Shown: positions 8,453 to 18,752, numbered from the stretch's first letter. The stretch is 64,000 nt of DNA from an uncultured Corynebacterium sp. (GCF_946998835.1 NZ_CAMQAZ010000002.1:62001-126000), one strand, 5' to 3'. Translations and numbers: made by a program. Notes: generated by a model not told the origin, from the letters alone.

Positions 8453-9739
8453 CTACAACTGGAAAATAACCCAAGGACCAAATGTCAACGTCAAACCGAC
8501 AAGTCCCGCGAGAATCGGTGTCAGCTTGTCCTTCTCACGGCGCACGTAGTTGGCCATGCCCGCAAAGCCGCCTGTGATAACCAGAGCCATGATGATCGTG
8601 ACAACCTTCGGTAGCGACGACCACGCCATCGTAAAGCCCAGGAACACCAACGCCCCGACAATCAGGCCAACAAAGACCTGAATCAGCAGCAACGGCACCG
8701 ACAGGGAGTTGTCCTCGGCATAGTCTCCGCGATCGGCAGCCTTCGCGGAACCGCCTTTCCGCTTTACGACGTCCCGAGGTTCCGGCTCAGTCTGGTCCGG
8801 GGCCACCTCAGCCGGCGCGGACTCAGGAACTACAGCGGTAGCCGCTGCCGCTTGAGGAGCCTCAGAGGTCTCGACCGCCTCGAAGGTGTCGGTGGCATCA
8901 AGAACTTCAGCTTCCTCTGGCTCTGCCACAGCGTCAGCCGATGTAACCTGCGGCATCTCCCGAGCCTGCTCTTCCTGAGCCTCCTCGCTGTCCGCCTCAT
9001 CAGACTGCCCGACAACAGAGTGATCAGAATCGACTGTCGCGTCGCTAAAGTTCTCCTCAACAACCGGAATGGTCGCAGTCGGGCGATCGTCATAGGCGTT
9101 AGAGCCGGTCAAGACTGCACGAGCGACCGGACCTGGCTCACCAACCGTGCACGAATCATTGCTCATGTCGCGCAGTTCGGTGAAGGTGTAGGTGATTTCC
9201 GAACGCGCGGAGTTAACCATGACCGGACGAGGATTCATCGGGATTACCGACGGCACAGTTACAGCTGGTGGCTGCGAAGCTGGCGCGTCCTCTACCTCAG
9301 CCTCAGCAGTTTCAGGCTCCGCTTCAGCTTGAACCTCAGATTCCGACGAATCCGCATCCTCGGCAGCTACCTCCGACTCAGCAGCGTCCTCAGACTGGTC
9401 CTGCTGCTCCGGAGCTTCCGACTGTGCCTCGGTTACCTGTGCTTCTTCTGCTGCCTGCGCGTCTTCTGCTGTCTGTGCTTCTTCGGCTGCGCTGTTCTCA
9501 GCTTCGTCGGCAAGCAGATCGCTGGTTGTGGTCTGGTCATCCTCTGAATTAGACAGCGCATGAGCACCACGGCGCGGCTCATCGGCCTTTACACGAGGAA
9601 TTGAGCCGGTGAGTTCCTGAACGGACACACCGCCTTCTTCAAGGCTGCGTCGACGGCGACGCCGTGGCAGTTCAGAGGTGGCTCCCTCCTTCTGCCGCCG
9701 CGCCAGCAGTTCGGCAACGGTGAGCTTTTCCTCGCTCAT
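8453..9739 (-). CDS. Acidic protein with C-terminal membrane segments (Rv0497-like)
   Basis: The ATG at 9739, 1 bp after the stop of the Ppx gene, gives 428 residues: MSEEKLTVAELLARRQKEG. The N-terminal 40 residues are conserved-looking and include a polybasic RRRRRS patch. Residues about 60-330 are low-complexity, rich in Glu, Ala, Asp and Ser and probably disordered. The last 85 residues form about three membrane helices (LLLIQVFVGLIVGALVFLGF, VVTIIMALVITGGFAGM, ILAGLVGLTLTFGPWVIF). The predicted topology puts the acidic arm in the cytosol. The function is unknown; the pairing with Ppx is conserved in mycobacteria. Confidence 0.75.
   Translation of the reverse strand: MSEEKLTVAELLARRQKEGATSELPRRRRRRSLEEGGVSVQELTGSIPRVKADEPRRGAHALSNSEDDQTTTSDLLADEAENSAAEEAQTAEDAQAAEEAQVTEAQSEAPEQQDQSEDAAESEVAAEDADSSESEVQAEAEPETAEAEVEDAPASQPPAVTVPSVIPMNPRPVMVNSARSEITYTFTELRDMSNDSCTVGEPGPVARAVLTGSNAYDDRPTATIPVVEENFSDATVDSDHSVVGQSDEADSEEAQEEQAREMPQVTSADAVAEPEEAEVLDATDTFEAVETSEAPQAAAATAVVPESAPAEVAPDQTEPEPRDVVKRKGGSAKAADRGDYAEDNSLSVPLLLIQVFVGLIVGALVFLGFTMAWSSLPKVVTIIMALVITGGFAGMANYVRREKDKLTPILAGLVGLTLTFGPWVIFQL
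8762..8771 (+). repeat. CTTTACGACG repeat word, copy inside a coding region
   Basis: The word occurs within the acidic membrane-protein gene, where it is read on the minus strand as codons for Val-Val-Lys. It counts towards the nine copies. Confidence 0.45.
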
Positions 9740-9740
9740 C

Positions 9741-10679
9741 TCAACCCTTTCCGTGTAGGTCGCTGTCCAGTCGTCGGAAGATAATGCCCTCGCGCAGAGC
9801 CCAAGGACAAATCTCAACCTTTTCTAATCCTAATGCTCGCATACTAGCCTCTGCGACGAGAGCACCTGCGACAATTTGGTGAGAACGATTCGCACTAACC
9901 CCCTCAAGCTCAGCGCGGTCAGCGGCCGTCATGCGGGAAATAAACGCAATCAGCTGGCGCAAACCGGCAGCAGTAAGGGTGCGCTTAACGCGCGGACCAG
10001 CAGCGGAAGGAGCTGCACCGGTGAGGCGAGCAAGCGTGCGGAAAGTCTTTGAGGTGGCAACAGCCAAGTCCGGTTCACCGAGCGTGCGCAAGTGACGGGC
10101 CGGCTCAGCGAGCTCAGCATCAATGTAATCGCGCAGCAAATCAATCTTCTTGCGCTCAGGCGGGTCGGTCTCAAACCACTCGTGGGTAAGACGACCTGCA
10201 CCCAGCAGCAGCGAATATGCTGCCTCCGGATCCTCATCGGTACCCGACGTCAGCTCGAGGGAGCCGCCACCAATATCCAGGTTGATTAGACGACCAGCCG
10301 ACCAGCCGTACCAGCGACGCACCGCCAAGAACGTCAGCCGAGCCTCATCCTCACCGGAGAGAATCTGCAGCTTAATACCGGTTTCCTTTTCGACGTGAGC
10401 AAGCACCTCGTCCGCATTCGTCGCATCTCGAACAGCCGAAGTAGCGAAGCTAATCATCTCTTCGCACTTCATCTGCTCAACCAATTCCTTGGATTCAGCA
10501 ACGTAGCCCGTAAGCTTGTCAATACCCTTCTTGGACAGGTTATTGTCCTTATCCAGGTACTCGACCAGCTTCATCGTCGACTTGGAATCGCTCATCGGAG
10601 TCGGATGTCCGCCACGGCGGGCATCCACCATCACCAAGTGGACGGTATTACTACCTACGTCTAATACACCTAATCTCAC
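9741..10679 (-). CDS. ppx: Exopolyphosphatase / guanosine pentaphosphatase family protein
   Basis: A 312-residue member of the Ppx/GppA branch of the ASKHA fold. It starts [20 protein letters not shown] (phosphate-1 loop), with [21 protein letters not shown] and the second phosphate loop [12 protein letters not shown]. The short form lacks the C-terminal HD domain of E. coli Ppx and matches corynebacterial and mycobacterial Ppx1 (Rv0496). It is expected to remove terminal phosphate from polyphosphate in the cytosol; activity on pppGpp cannot be judged from sequence. It overlaps functionally with the nearby SenX3/RegX3 phosphate-sensing pair. Confidence 0.92.
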   Translation of the reverse strand: MRLGVLDVGSNTVHLVMVDARRGGHPTPMSDSKSTMKLVEYLDKDNNLSKKGIDKLTGYVAESKELVEQMKCEEMISFATSAVRDATNADEVLAHVEKETGIKLQILSGEDEARLTFLAVRRWYGWSAGRLINLDIGGGSLELTSGTDEDPEAAYSLLLGAGRLTHEWFETDPPERKKIDLLRDYIDAELAEPARHLRTLGEPDLAVATSKTFRTLARLTGAAPSAAGPRVKRTLTAAGLRQLIAFISRMTAADRAELEGVSANRSHQIVAGALVAEASMRALGLEKVEICPWALREGIIFRRLDSDLHGKG

Positions 10680-10713
10680 TCTTAGTAGGTTAGACGGTCT
10701 ACGGTGTATTGGT

Positions 10714-11646
10714 GTGAATCAACCCCACCCCCGTCCCGGCCGTGGACCGCAACCTTCCCCGGCGGAAGTCGCCTTTGACTTTCCCCGAGAGTGGTTCGAG
10801 TTCGCCCACCCAGAGGACCCAGAACACATCATCACCTGCGACCTAACCTGGTTGATGAGCTCCTATCAATGCGCTTTCGGCACCTCCGCCTGCCAGGGCA
10901 TCGACTCCGCGAATGCGGATGTCGGATGCTGCGGTCATGGTGCCTTTATCACCGATGACGAAGACCGCGAGAGGGTTATTGACGTCGTAAAGCGAATGGA
11001 AGGCGACTCTGCAGAGCCCCAGTGGTGGCAGAATCGCCCCCGGCAGACGCTGAAGTGGCTCGCGACCTACGAGACCGACCCCGCCGAACCGCTGGAACCG
11101 TGGCTCGTGTGGGACGAGCTTGACGACGAAAACGGAGAGCCTGAGCCGGCTCTGAAAACGAAGGTCGTGAAGAATGCCTGCATCTTTGCCAACCGCGATG
11201 GATGGCGCAATGGTGCAGGCTGTGCCATTCATCAGTGGGCTATGGCCAACGACATTGACCCGGTGAAGGTCAAGCCGGATGTGTGCTGGCAAGTGCCGCT
11301 GCGTCGACTGGAAGACTGGGAAGAACGCCCAGATGGCCAGGAAATTCTGCGCACGACTATTACGGAATACGACCGACGTGCATGGGGCGATGGTGGCGAA
11401 GACTTCGAGTGGTACTGCACGGGTGCACCGGCCACCCATGCCGGCGGCGAGCCGATGTGGCGCACCCATAAGTCTGAGCTGGTCGAGCTCATCGGTGAAG
11501 AGTGCTATGAGATTCTGGCGGAGCACTGCCGGGCTCGTGAGGCAGCGGGCGCAGCCAAGGCCTTCGGACCGAGTGGCTACCCGCTACTGGCAATTCATCC
11601 GGCCACGCGGGCAGCGGCCGAGGGGATGTCCCCGGACGAGGCCTAA
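10714..11646 (+). CDS. Conserved Cys-rich protein (Rv0495c-like)
   Basis: A GTG at 10714 gives 310 residues. Upstream in-frame sequence overlaps the divergent ppx gene and is unlikely to be used. Cysteines are grouped as [17 protein letters not shown] and GCCGHGAF, then [15 protein letters not shown] and VCWQVPLR. This spacing resembles the metal-chelating YkgJ/UPF0153 type, so binding of zinc or an iron-sulfur cluster is inferred. The function is unknown. The stop codon lies in a 17-nt tandem duplication (11634-11665). It is convergent with regX3, with 77 bp between. Confidence 0.8.
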   Translation: MNQPHPRPGRGPQPSPAEVAFDFPREWFEFAHPEDPEHIITCDLTWLMSSYQCAFGTSACQGIDSANADVGCCGHGAFITDDEDRERVIDVVKRMEGDSAEPQWWQNRPRQTLKWLATYETDPAEPLEPWLVWDELDDENGEPEPALKTKVVKNACIFANRDGWRNGAGCAIHQWAMANDIDPVKVKPDVCWQVPLRRLEDWEERPDGQEILRTTITEYDRRAWGDGGEDFEWYCTGAPATHAGGEPMWRTHKSELVELIGEECYEILAEHCRAREAAGAAKAFGPSGYPLLAIHPATRAAAEGMSPDEA

Positions 11647-11665
11647 TGTTGGACAAGGCCTAATG
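11634..11665. repeat. Tandem duplication spanning a stop codon (17-nt period)
   Basis: GGACGAGGCCTAATG at 11634 is repeated as GGACAAGGCCTAATG at 11651. The first copy holds the TAA stop of the Cys-rich gene. An in-frame TAG follows directly after the second copy. Confidence 0.7.
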
Positions 11666-11723
11666 CCTAGCGTCGGAGCTTCATCCGACTGCTGGAAAAG
11701 ACTGTCTGCAGCAGTTGGCTGCG

Positions 11724-12419
11724 CTAGTCCTCGAACTTGTAGCCCAAGCCGCGGACGGTGACCAGGAACTCCGGCGAGGAAGGATTGCGCTCAATCTTGG
11801 AGCGCAGGCGCTTGATGTGTACGTCCAGCGTCTTGGTGTCCCCGACGTAGTCAGAACCCCAGACGCGGTCGATGAGCTGGCCGCGGGTGAGCACACGTCC
11901 GCGGTTACGCAGCAGGTACTCCAGCAGGTCAAACTCCTTGAGTGGCATTGCGACCTCGTCACCGTCAACCGTGACAACGTGGCGCTCGACATCGAGCACG
12001 ACCGGGCCGCCGCGCAAGACCTCCTCGTAGAGATCCTCGACATCGTCGGATTCTTCATGACGACCGCGGCGCAGCACAGCTCGGATACGAGCGATGAGCT
12101 CGCGGGAGGAATACGGCTTAGTCACATAGTCATCCGCACCGATTTCCAGGCCCACTACCTTGTCAATCTCAGTGTCACGTGCAGTGACCATGATGACCGG
12201 GACAGAGGACTTGAGGCGGATATTCTTACAGACCTCGGTGCCGCTCATTCCTGGCAACATGAGATCCAGCAGCACGATATCCGGTTCCGCCTTGGAGAAT
12301 TCTGCAAGTGCCTCCTGACCGTCAGCGGCCATCCGCACCTCGAATCCCTCACGCTGCAGCAGAAATGCGAGTGGCTCCGCCAAAGCGGTCTCGTCTTCGA
12401 CAATAAGTACCTCAGTCAC
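11724..12419 (-). CDS. regX3: Response regulator RegX3
   Basis: A 231-residue OmpR/PhoB-class regulator. The receiver domain is residues 1-120 with phosphoacceptor Asp52 in VLLDLMLPGMSG, and the conserved Thr and Lys in VTARD and TKPYSS. The winged helix at about 140-228 ends VTVRGLGYKFED. It is the partner of SenX3, 3 bp upstream on the same strand. By homology it controls phosphate-starvation genes in actinobacteria. Confidence 0.96.
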   Translation of the reverse strand: MTEVLIVEDETALAEPLAFLLQREGFEVRMAADGQEALAEFSKAEPDIVLLDLMLPGMSGTEVCKNIRLKSSVPVIMVTARDTEIDKVVGLEIGADDYVTKPYSSRELIARIRAVLRRGRHEESDDVEDLYEEVLRGGPVVLDVERHVVTVDGDEVAMPLKEFDLLEYLLRNRGRVLTRGQLIDRVWGSDYVGDTKTLDVHIKRLRSKIERNPSSPEFLVTVRGLGYKFED

Positions 12420-12422
12420 GGA

Positions 12423-13730
12423 TTACTTCATTCCTTCCTTGGAATCCTTGTTCCGGGAATCCTTATCCTTGCCACGGGTTTTGCCCGAGCCACGCTGCGC
12501 GTTTTTCTTAGCTGTAAGTTTACCCGCCGATGGGCTGTGTCCGATTGGCAAACTTGCCGACACATCATTGTTGTTCGGCGAAGATTCGTTGCTTTCCATC
12601 AACGGAAGCTCAATGGTGAAAGTCGATCCAGTGCCCAGTCGGCTCCATAGCTTGACCGTTCCCTTGTGGTTGGCTGCGACATGCTTGACAATTGCCAAGC
12701 CCAAGCCCGTGCCACCCGTCGCCCGCGAACGTGCCTTGTCCGCACGGAAGAAGCGCTCGAAGATGCGTTTCTGGTTCGCCTGCGAAATGCCAATACCGCG
12801 GTCGGTCACACGGATGGCGACAGTGTCATTGCCCTCCTTGACCGCAGTCACAGACACAGGCGTGGCTTCTGGCGAGTAGTTGATGGCATTGGAAATCAGG
12901 TTGGACACCGCAGTGATCAGCAGGCTGCGCTCACCTTCAACAACCAGGTCCGGCTCGCAATCGACGGTGATGTCAATACCCGCTTGCTCCGAGAGCATCT
13001 GGTTACGACGCACTGCACCCTGAACGACCTCTTCGACCTTCACCGGAGACATGTCGGGCAACGGTTCTGCGCCCTGCAACTTCGACAACGAGATGAGCTC
13101 GGTAATCATCGTCGACATCCGCTTGGCCTCTTGTGTCAGGCTCTCGCTGAAGTGACGCACAGCAACCGGATCGTCAGTGGCTTCATTCAATGCCTCGACC
13201 AACAGGCTGATGGCCCCCACCGGCGTCTTGAGCTCATGGGACACGTTGGCCACAAAGTCACGTCGTGCGTCCTCCATACGGGCCTGCTCAGAGACATCCG
13301 CCGCGTAAATCACTACAAAACGGTCATCCACCAGCGATAACGGAGTGAGTTGGCAGCGGACAATCGTGTCCGGCGCCCCCGCCCGGCGCGACGGCAACAC
13401 CAGCGTCAGCTCCTGGTCCTCCTGGGAATCAAAGACCTTGACTGCAGCTTCCCAGCCCACGTCATTCAGTCGGCGCTCATAGACCAGCCCCAACTTGTGT
13501 GCCATGGAATTGGACAAAATCAAATCACGCGAGATGTCAACGACCACCACGCCCGTCGGCGACTTCTGAATAGCCAGGTGCATGACCTGAGCCATGGTGG
13601 ATATTGAACTTTCCTCGTCGCTCTTCTGACGCCGAGCAGCGTTATAGGCACCCGAGACAACTCCGCCGAGAATCAGCACAGCTGCCATAACCGCAGCACC
13701 TAGTAGAGCAGCGATAATGATTTTTGACAC
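12423..13730 (-). CDS. senX3: Sensor histidine kinase SenX3
   Basis: A 435-residue kinase with one clear N-terminal membrane segment (residues 3-28), then a PAS-like region (about 45-150), the phosphoacceptor His165 in FVANVSHELKTPVGA, and an ATPase domain with N (LISNAINYSPEA), G1 (DRGIGIS) and G2 (GTGLGLAIVKH) boxes. The C-terminal about 35 residues are a Lys/Arg/Asp-rich tail (KTRGKDKDSRNKDSKEGMK) beyond the catalytic core. It signals to RegX3 and is thought to sense phosphate through the Pst/PhoU system. It probably forms one transcript with regX3. Confidence 0.95.
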   Translation of the reverse strand: MSKIIIAALLGAAVMAAVLILGGVVSGAYNAARRQKSDEESSISTMAQVMHLAIQKSPTGVVVVDISRDLILSNSMAHKLGLVYERRLNDVGWEAAVKVFDSQEDQELTLVLPSRRAGAPDTIVRCQLTPLSLVDDRFVVIYAADVSEQARMEDARRDFVANVSHELKTPVGAISLLVEALNEATDDPVAVRHFSESLTQEAKRMSTMITELISLSKLQGAEPLPDMSPVKVEEVVQGAVRRNQMLSEQAGIDITVDCEPDLVVEGERSLLITAVSNLISNAINYSPEATPVSVTAVKEGNDTVAIRVTDRGIGISQANQKRIFERFFRADKARSRATGGTGLGLAIVKHVAANHKGTVKLWSRLGTGSTFTIELPLMESNESSPNNNDVSASLPIGHSPSAGKLTAKKNAQRGSGKTRGKDKDSRNKDSKEGMK

Positions 13731-13876
13731 GGGTCTTACCCTAAGTCCTTTTCACAGTCCGCGCGCGCCGAAAAATTATTGCGCTAGATAGCTTTAGATA
13801 GACCAACTCTAAATAAACCAAGGAGCACAGCCCCACTCGGCTGCGCCCCTTATCGGTCTATTCATCACCTACATAT

Positions 13877-14623
13877 TTACTTGTTGCCCTGAGCGGCAAC
13901 AGCAGCAGCACCTGCAGCTGCAGCTTCCGGATCCAGATAGGTGCCACCCGGGTTCTGAACCTTGCCCTCAGCATCGAAATCGTAGACCAGCGGAATACCA
14001 GTCGGAATATTCAGCGCGGCAATGTCCTCGTCCGAGATGTTGTCCAGGTGCTTGACCAGTGCACGCAGGGAGTTACCGTGAGCTGCCACCATGACAGTCT
14101 CACCGGCCTTCAGTCGCGGCAGGATTTCCTCTTCAAAGTAAGGGATGAAACGCTTGACGACGTCCAGGAGGCACTCCGTGCGCGGAACCTCATCCAGGTT
14201 GGCGTAGCGCGGATCATTAGCCTGCGAGAATTCGCTGTCATCCGACAGCTCCGGCGGCGGAGTGTCGTAGGAGCGACGCCAGGACATGAACTGGTCCTCG
14301 CCGTACTTCTCCTTGGTCTCTGCCTTGTTCAGCCCCTGCAGAGCACCGTAGTGGCGCTCATTCAGACGCCAGTCACGGATAACCGGAATCCACACCAGGT
14401 CAGCGGTATCCAAGGCAATGTGTGCGGTGTTAATAGCGCGACGCAGCAGCGAAGTGTAGAGAACCTGTGGCTTCAGGCCTGCCTCTACGAGCATCTCACC
14501 GGCACGTACTGCCTCAGCGCGGCCCTTGTCGGTCAGTGCAACGTCGACCCAGCCCGTGAACTGGTTGGATGCGTTCCACTCACTCTGGCCATGACGGACA
14601 AGAATCAGTTTTCCATTGCTCAT
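13877..14623 (-). CDS. gpmA: 2,3-bisphosphoglycerate-dependent phosphoglycerate mutase
   Basis: A 248-residue member of the family. The catalytic histidine is His11 in [12 protein letters not shown] and the second is in [28 protein letters not shown] and the RRSYDTPPP loop are diagnostic of the cofactor-dependent enzyme. It interconverts 3- and 2-phosphoglycerate in glycolysis. The C-terminus is Ala-rich ([16 protein letters not shown]). It lies upstream of senX3 on the same strand, as in mycobacteria (Rv0489), with a 146-bp gap. Confidence 0.97.
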   Translation of the reverse strand: MSNGKLILVRHGQSEWNASNQFTGWVDVALTDKGRAEAVRAGEMLVEAGLKPQVLYTSLLRRAINTAHIALDTADLVWIPVIRDWRLNERHYGALQGLNKAETKEKYGEDQFMSWRRSYDTPPPELSDDSEFSQANDPRYANLDEVPRTECLLDVVKRFIPYFEEEILPRLKAGETVMVAAHGNSLRALVKHLDNISDEDIAALNIPTGIPLVYDFDAEGKVQNPGGTYLDPEAAAAGAAAVAAQGNK

Positions 14624-14694
14624 ACCCCCAATTGTGCCCCAAAACTAGAAAGCCCGCCGTCCGTTGCCCCGCTATGCGGGTTACTACCCCCGAA

Positions 14695-15180
14695 CTACTC
14701 AACCATGTGGCGGAACTGCTCCAGATTGGCCAGGTTTTCTCCCCGATCGACGCGCCACTCCCATTCACGCTTAATTGCTGACGCAAAGCCGCGTTCGAGA
14801 ATCTGGTTGAAGTCCCCATCGGCCGTCTCTAGCAGCTGACCGAGGAGGCGGTCGAGGTCATCGTCGGAAAGCTCGGCGGGCAGTTGGCCGACCAAATAGA
14901 TGTCGCCTGCCGCGTCGATCGTGTATCCAATACCGAATAGACGACGGTTGCGCTGCAGCAACCACTTGTAGACGTCCTCGTGGTTTTCCTCCACCGCACG
15001 ACAGACGAAGGCCTCGACGCGCAGAGAGTCCGGCGCGGGGATGAGACCGACGACAGTTTTGAGCTTCTTCTTGCCAGGCAGAACCACCACGACGGCATTG
15101 TCTGCGAGGCCATGCTCGACGCCGAGTCGTTCCAGCTGCTCACCGAGGGATTTCAGCTGTGCTTGAATGTCCGTGCTCAT
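14695..15180 (-). CDS. YbjN-domain protein (Rv0487-like)
   Basis: The 161-residue protein is compact and without signal or membrane segments. The central part, VVVVLPGKKKLKTVVGLIP to VYKWLLQRNRRLFGIGYTID, is the YbjN fold, which is related to type III secretion chaperones. A GGAGATG ribosome site precedes the ATG. The molecular function is unknown. It is fixed between gpmA and mshA in actinobacteria. Confidence 0.85.
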   Translation of the reverse strand: MSTDIQAQLKSLGEQLERLGVEHGLADNAVVVVLPGKKKLKTVVGLIPAPDSLRVEAFVCRAVEENHEDVYKWLLQRNRRLFGIGYTIDAAGDIYLVGQLPAELSDDDLDRLLGQLLETADGDFNQILERGFASAIKREWEWRVDRGENLANLEQFRHMVE

Positions 15181-15235
15181 CGTGAATCATCTCCCTGTTT
15201 ATGCAGCTTTATATGACTACGGCCCCCGGGTGCTG

Positions 15236-15253
15236 CTGAAGCTAATGAAGCTA
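15236..15253. repeat. 9-nt tandem duplication containing the mshA stop codon
   Basis: Read in the direction of mshA, TAGCTTCAT is followed by TAGCTTCAG. The first TAG is the mshA stop and the second is an in-frame reserve stop. Confidence 0.7.
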
Positions 15254-16630
15254 GCGGGAACCGCCCGCGTCCCGGACGGAGCCAGGACAATTTTCCTTTT
15301 GGAGCTCTGTTCGATGATAGACATCGGCCAATCGATCCACGGTCTTTTGCCAGGAAAACTCCATGGAGTGCTCGCGTGCCTGCGTGGCCAACTTGATCCG
15401 TAGCTCGTCGTCCTGCACCAGGCGACCGAGGGCATCGGCCCAGGTTGCGGGCTCGTGGCCGTCGACAAGCAAACCGCTGACCCCATCGGCGACGGCGATG
15501 GACAGCCCTCCAACGTTTGCCGCGACGACGGGCGTACCAGTGGCCTGAGCCTCCATCGCCACCAACCCGAAAGTTTCGTTGTAACTAGGTACGGCAACGA
15601 TGTCCGCAGCCTGATAGAGCTTCGCGAGATCCTGCGGCGGGCGCGGGGGCATGAATCGGACGAGGTGGGCGATACCCTCTTCCGCAGCGAGAGTGGTGAA
15701 CTCGTCGGGCGCGTGCAGCCCCGAACCGGACAGGCCACCGCAGATAATCACGCGGACATTGGTGGCGGGATTGCGACGCACGAGCTCGCCGACGCCGCGC
15801 AGCAACACTTGCGGGCCCTTCAGCCGCTGCAGTCTACCGACGAACAAAATGACCTTGGTGTGCAACGGAATACCCAGTTCACGGCGAGACCGCTCCGTCG
15901 CGCGATCACTGCCCGGGGAAAAGAGCCCCACGTCCACCCCGGGGGGCACGACATCGATACGCCACGGGTCGGCGTCGTGGAGATCCGCCAGCTGCTCGGC
16001 CTCTGCATCGGTGTTGACGATGAGCCGGCACGCGTTGTCCACAATCTGCTGCTCACAAATACGTCGCGACTCCGGCTCCGGCTTATCCCCCTCAGCCAAA
16101 TGGAGGTTCTTCACCGCCGCCAGCGTGTGCGCCGTATGCACAAACGGAATGTCCCGCAGATCCGACAACAACCAACCGACCTGCCCGGAAAGCCAATAGT
16201 GCGAGTGAATCAGGTCATATTCAATCCCCTGTTCCCGGGCGAATTCGATGACACCACCGGCGAAAGCTGGCATCTGCGTGGCCAGGTCCGACTTCTCCAG
16301 CCCCTCATAGGGACCAGCCACGATGTTGATGACGCGAAAGTTCTCGCTGACCTGGATAACCTGCCCATCGCTGGAGCGGGTGGCGCGAGTGAAAACATCC
16401 ACCTTCACACCGCGTCGGGCGAGCTCCTCGCAGGTGCGCAGCACGTAGACGTTCATGCCACCTGCGTCACCGATGCCCGGTTGCTCCAGCGGCGAGGTAT
16501 GCATGGAGATCATCGCGATGCGGTTCGGCCACGCCGAGGTGTTTGAGGTGGAGCTGGCGGTGGTGTTTGGGGTGGTGTTAGAAGTGGTGGCGGCTACGTC
16601 CGCCGTCGCCGATGAAAGTGTTTCGGTCAT
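15251..16630 (-). CDS. mshA: D-inositol-3-phosphate glycosyltransferase (mycothiol synthesis)
   Basis: The ATG at 16630 gives 459 residues of the GT-B fold, family GT4. After a Thr/Ser/Asn-rich head of about 35 residues comes [16 protein letters not shown] and [12 protein letters not shown], the acceptor-side signature. The C-terminal GT4 domain has [16 protein letters not shown] and the donor EXE segment in [18 protein letters not shown]. MshA joins N-acetylglucosamine from UDP-GlcNAc to inositol-3-phosphate, the first step to mycothiol. Mycothiol is the actinobacterial counterpart of glutathione, which supports the taxonomic call. It is divergent from the acyl-CoA ligase. Confidence 0.95.
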   Translation of the reverse strand: MTETLSSATADVAATTSNTTPNTTASSTSNTSAWPNRIAMISMHTSPLEQPGIGDAGGMNVYVLRTCEELARRGVKVDVFTRATRSSDGQVIQVSENFRVINIVAGPYEGLEKSDLATQMPAFAGGVIEFAREQGIEYDLIHSHYWLSGQVGWLLSDLRDIPFVHTAHTLAAVKNLHLAEGDKPEPESRRICEQQIVDNACRLIVNTDAEAEQLADLHDADPWRIDVVPPGVDVGLFSPGSDRATERSRRELGIPLHTKVILFVGRLQRLKGPQVLLRGVGELVRRNPATNVRVIICGGLSGSGLHAPDEFTTLAAEEGIAHLVRFMPPRPPQDLAKLYQAADIVAVPSYNETFGLVAMEAQATGTPVVAANVGGLSIAVADGVSGLLVDGHEPATWADALGRLVQDDELRIKLATQAREHSMEFSWQKTVDRLADVYHRTELQKENCPGSVRDAGGSR

Positions 16631-16687
16631 ACTGCCTAGAGTGCCTATGCCGAGGGCAACCCCGCAAATGAGTACCTCAAATACTTG

Positions 16688-16695
16688 TATAAAAT
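16688..16695 (+). promoter_or_regulatory. Possible -10 box for the acyl-CoA ligase gene
   Basis: TTGTATAAAAT contains an extended -10-like TATAAAAT 112 bp upstream of the start codon, in the divergent mshA-ligase gap. No convincing -35 is seen. A second candidate, TATTAT, lies near 16757. Confidence 0.3.
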
Positions 16696-16806
16696 CCGGA
16701 CGAAATAGTGCGACGTACGGCACAATAGGGGTCGATACCTACTACGTCGTAAGTTATTATCACCTCACGACACGGTCAGGTCACACGCAAAACCAAGGAG
16801 GACTCC

Positions 16807-18642
16807 ATGGCCGATACAACCAGCTCGAGCGCTGAAAATAACTCTGCCCCAGCCAACGGTTCGGCACCCAACGCCGCTGTCACCAAGGCCTGGCTAGACC
16901 TGTATCCGGAATGGACTCCGCCCCACATTGACTACAACTTCGACACCCTGCTCGATGTCTACCGTCACACTCTGACCAACTACCCGCGCCGCAAGGCACT
17001 GACCTTTTTCGGCCGCTCCACCACGTACGCCGAGCTGGATGCCAAGGTTCGCAGCGTTGCTGCCGGTTTGCGTGCGCTCGGTGTGCGCAAGGGCGATCAC
17101 GTCGCGCTGCTCATGCCGAACTGCCCTCAGCACGTCATCGCCTACTGGGCAGTTCTGCACCTCGGCGCTGTTGCAGTAGAGCACAACCCGCTCTACACCG
17201 CCCACGAGCTGCGCCACCCATTCAACGATCACGGCGCACGCTTCGCTATCTGCTGGGACAAGATTGTTCCCGTACTTGAGGACCTCCGCAGCAACACCCC
17301 GCTCGAGACCATCATCGCGGTCAACATGCTGCATGACCTGCCGTTTGCCATGCGCACTGCACTGTCCATCCCGCTGCCGAAGCTCCGCGCCGCCCGCGCT
17401 AAGCTGCACTCCTCCGCGCCGCAGGTCATGGGCTTTGACGCTTTGCTTCACGACGCCGTCGGCGGAGACGGTCACGACCTCCAGGCCGATGATTCCATCA
17501 CTGCCGATGACACTGCGGTGATGATGTACACCTCCGGAACCACCGGCTCGCCGAAGGGCGCACAGCTGAGCCACCGCGGATTGGTCGCCAACATTCTGCA
17601 GGGCAAAGCCTGGGTGCCGGGCCTGGGCAAGGAGCGGGAAATCTCTCTCGGCATTCTGCCGATGTTCCACGCCTACGGCCTGACCATTGTCACCAACTTG
17701 TCCATGCTGATCGGCGCTGAGCTGGTACTGGTGCCGGCACCGGAGATTCCGCTGATCATGAAGGTGATGAAGAATAATCGCCCGACGTGGGTGCCCGGTG
17801 TGCCGACCCTCTACGAGAAGATTGTCGAAGCCGCCGAGCGCGATAATGTCGACCTCTCTGGTGTGAAGTTCGCCTTCTGTGGCGCTGCTACCCTGCCGGT
17901 TTCCCTTGTGCAGAAGTGGGAGAAGCTCACTGGCGGCCGCCTTGTCGAGGGCTACGGCCTCACCGAAACCTCACCAATCATCGTCGGCAACCCGATGGAC
18001 GGCAACCGCCGCCCAGGCTACGTTGGCTTGCCATTCCCTGACACCGAGGTCGCCATCGTTGACCCCGATGATCCCACCAAGCTCTGCGCTGACGGCGAGG
18101 AGGGCGAGGTCATCGTCCGAGGCCCACAGGTTTTCGCTGGTTATCTCAACCTCCCGGAGGCAACGGAGAGCTCTTTCACCGATGGGCCTGCCGAGCTTCC
18201 CGCTGGCGATCGCTGGTACCGCACCGGGGATGTCGGCGTCATGGAGTCGGACGGCTTCATCAAGCTGGTTGCCCGCATCAAGGAGGTCATCATCACCGGT
18301 GGCTTCAATGTTTACCCGGCCGAGGTCGAGGAAGTACTGCTCTCCCACCCGGACATCACCGATGCCACGGTCGTCGGCCTGCCGAAGAGCGATGGTTCTG
18401 AAATGGTCGTAGCCGCCATCACTCTTGCTGACTACGCCCGACTGGATTCCGACGCCTACCGTGACCACTGCTACGACAACCTGACCCGATACAAGGTGCC
18501 GCGCGCATTCTTCCACCTGGAGGAACTGCCTCGCGACCAGATGGGCAAGGTCCGCCGCCGCGACGTCCGCGACGTGCTGCTGGAGCAGCTGGAGCAGAAG
18601 GGCCAGAGCGTGGATTCGCTCAACCACCGCAAGCACCATTAA
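16807..18642 (+). CDS. fadD: Long-chain fatty-acid--CoA ligase
   Basis: A 611-residue ANL-superfamily enzyme. An AAGGAGG ribosome site lies just before the ATG. The P-loop is YTSGTTGSPKG (241-251). The adenylate-binding GYGLTETSP, YRTGDVG, the hinge KEVIITGGFNVYPAE and the C-terminal catalytic lysine in DQMGKVRRRDVRD are all present. It activates fatty acids to acyl-CoA through an acyl-AMP. Its exact chain-length preference and role (beta-oxidation or lipid synthesis) are not visible. It is a single gene, convergent with murB. Confidence 0.93.
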   Translation: MADTTSSSAENNSAPANGSAPNAAVTKAWLDLYPEWTPPHIDYNFDTLLDVYRHTLTNYPRRKALTFFGRSTTYAELDAKVRSVAAGLRALGVRKGDHVALLMPNCPQHVIAYWAVLHLGAVAVEHNPLYTAHELRHPFNDHGARFAICWDKIVPVLEDLRSNTPLETIIAVNMLHDLPFAMRTALSIPLPKLRAARAKLHSSAPQVMGFDALLHDAVGGDGHDLQADDSITADDTAVMMYTSGTTGSPKGAQLSHRGLVANILQGKAWVPGLGKEREISLGILPMFHAYGLTIVTNLSMLIGAELVLVPAPEIPLIMKVMKNNRPTWVPGVPTLYEKIVEAAERDNVDLSGVKFAFCGAATLPVSLVQKWEKLTGGRLVEGYGLTETSPIIVGNPMDGNRRPGYVGLPFPDTEVAIVDPDDPTKLCADGEEGEVIVRGPQVFAGYLNLPEATESSFTDGPAELPAGDRWYRTGDVGVMESDGFIKLVARIKEVIITGGFNVYPAEVEEVLLSHPDITDATVVGLPKSDGSEMVVAAITLADYARLDSDAYRDHCYDNLTRYKVPRAFFHLEELPRDQMGKVRRRDVRDVLLEQLEQKGQSVDSLNHRKHH

Positions 18643-18752
18643 TTCACGGTGGTTTTATAGTTGGGATAGGGCTCAGGGCTCTGAGTAGTGCTGGCCCCTA
18701 CCCCCAAAGAAAGTCGGCGCCCCGTGCACAGGCTCGCTCCCCCTGCAGACTT

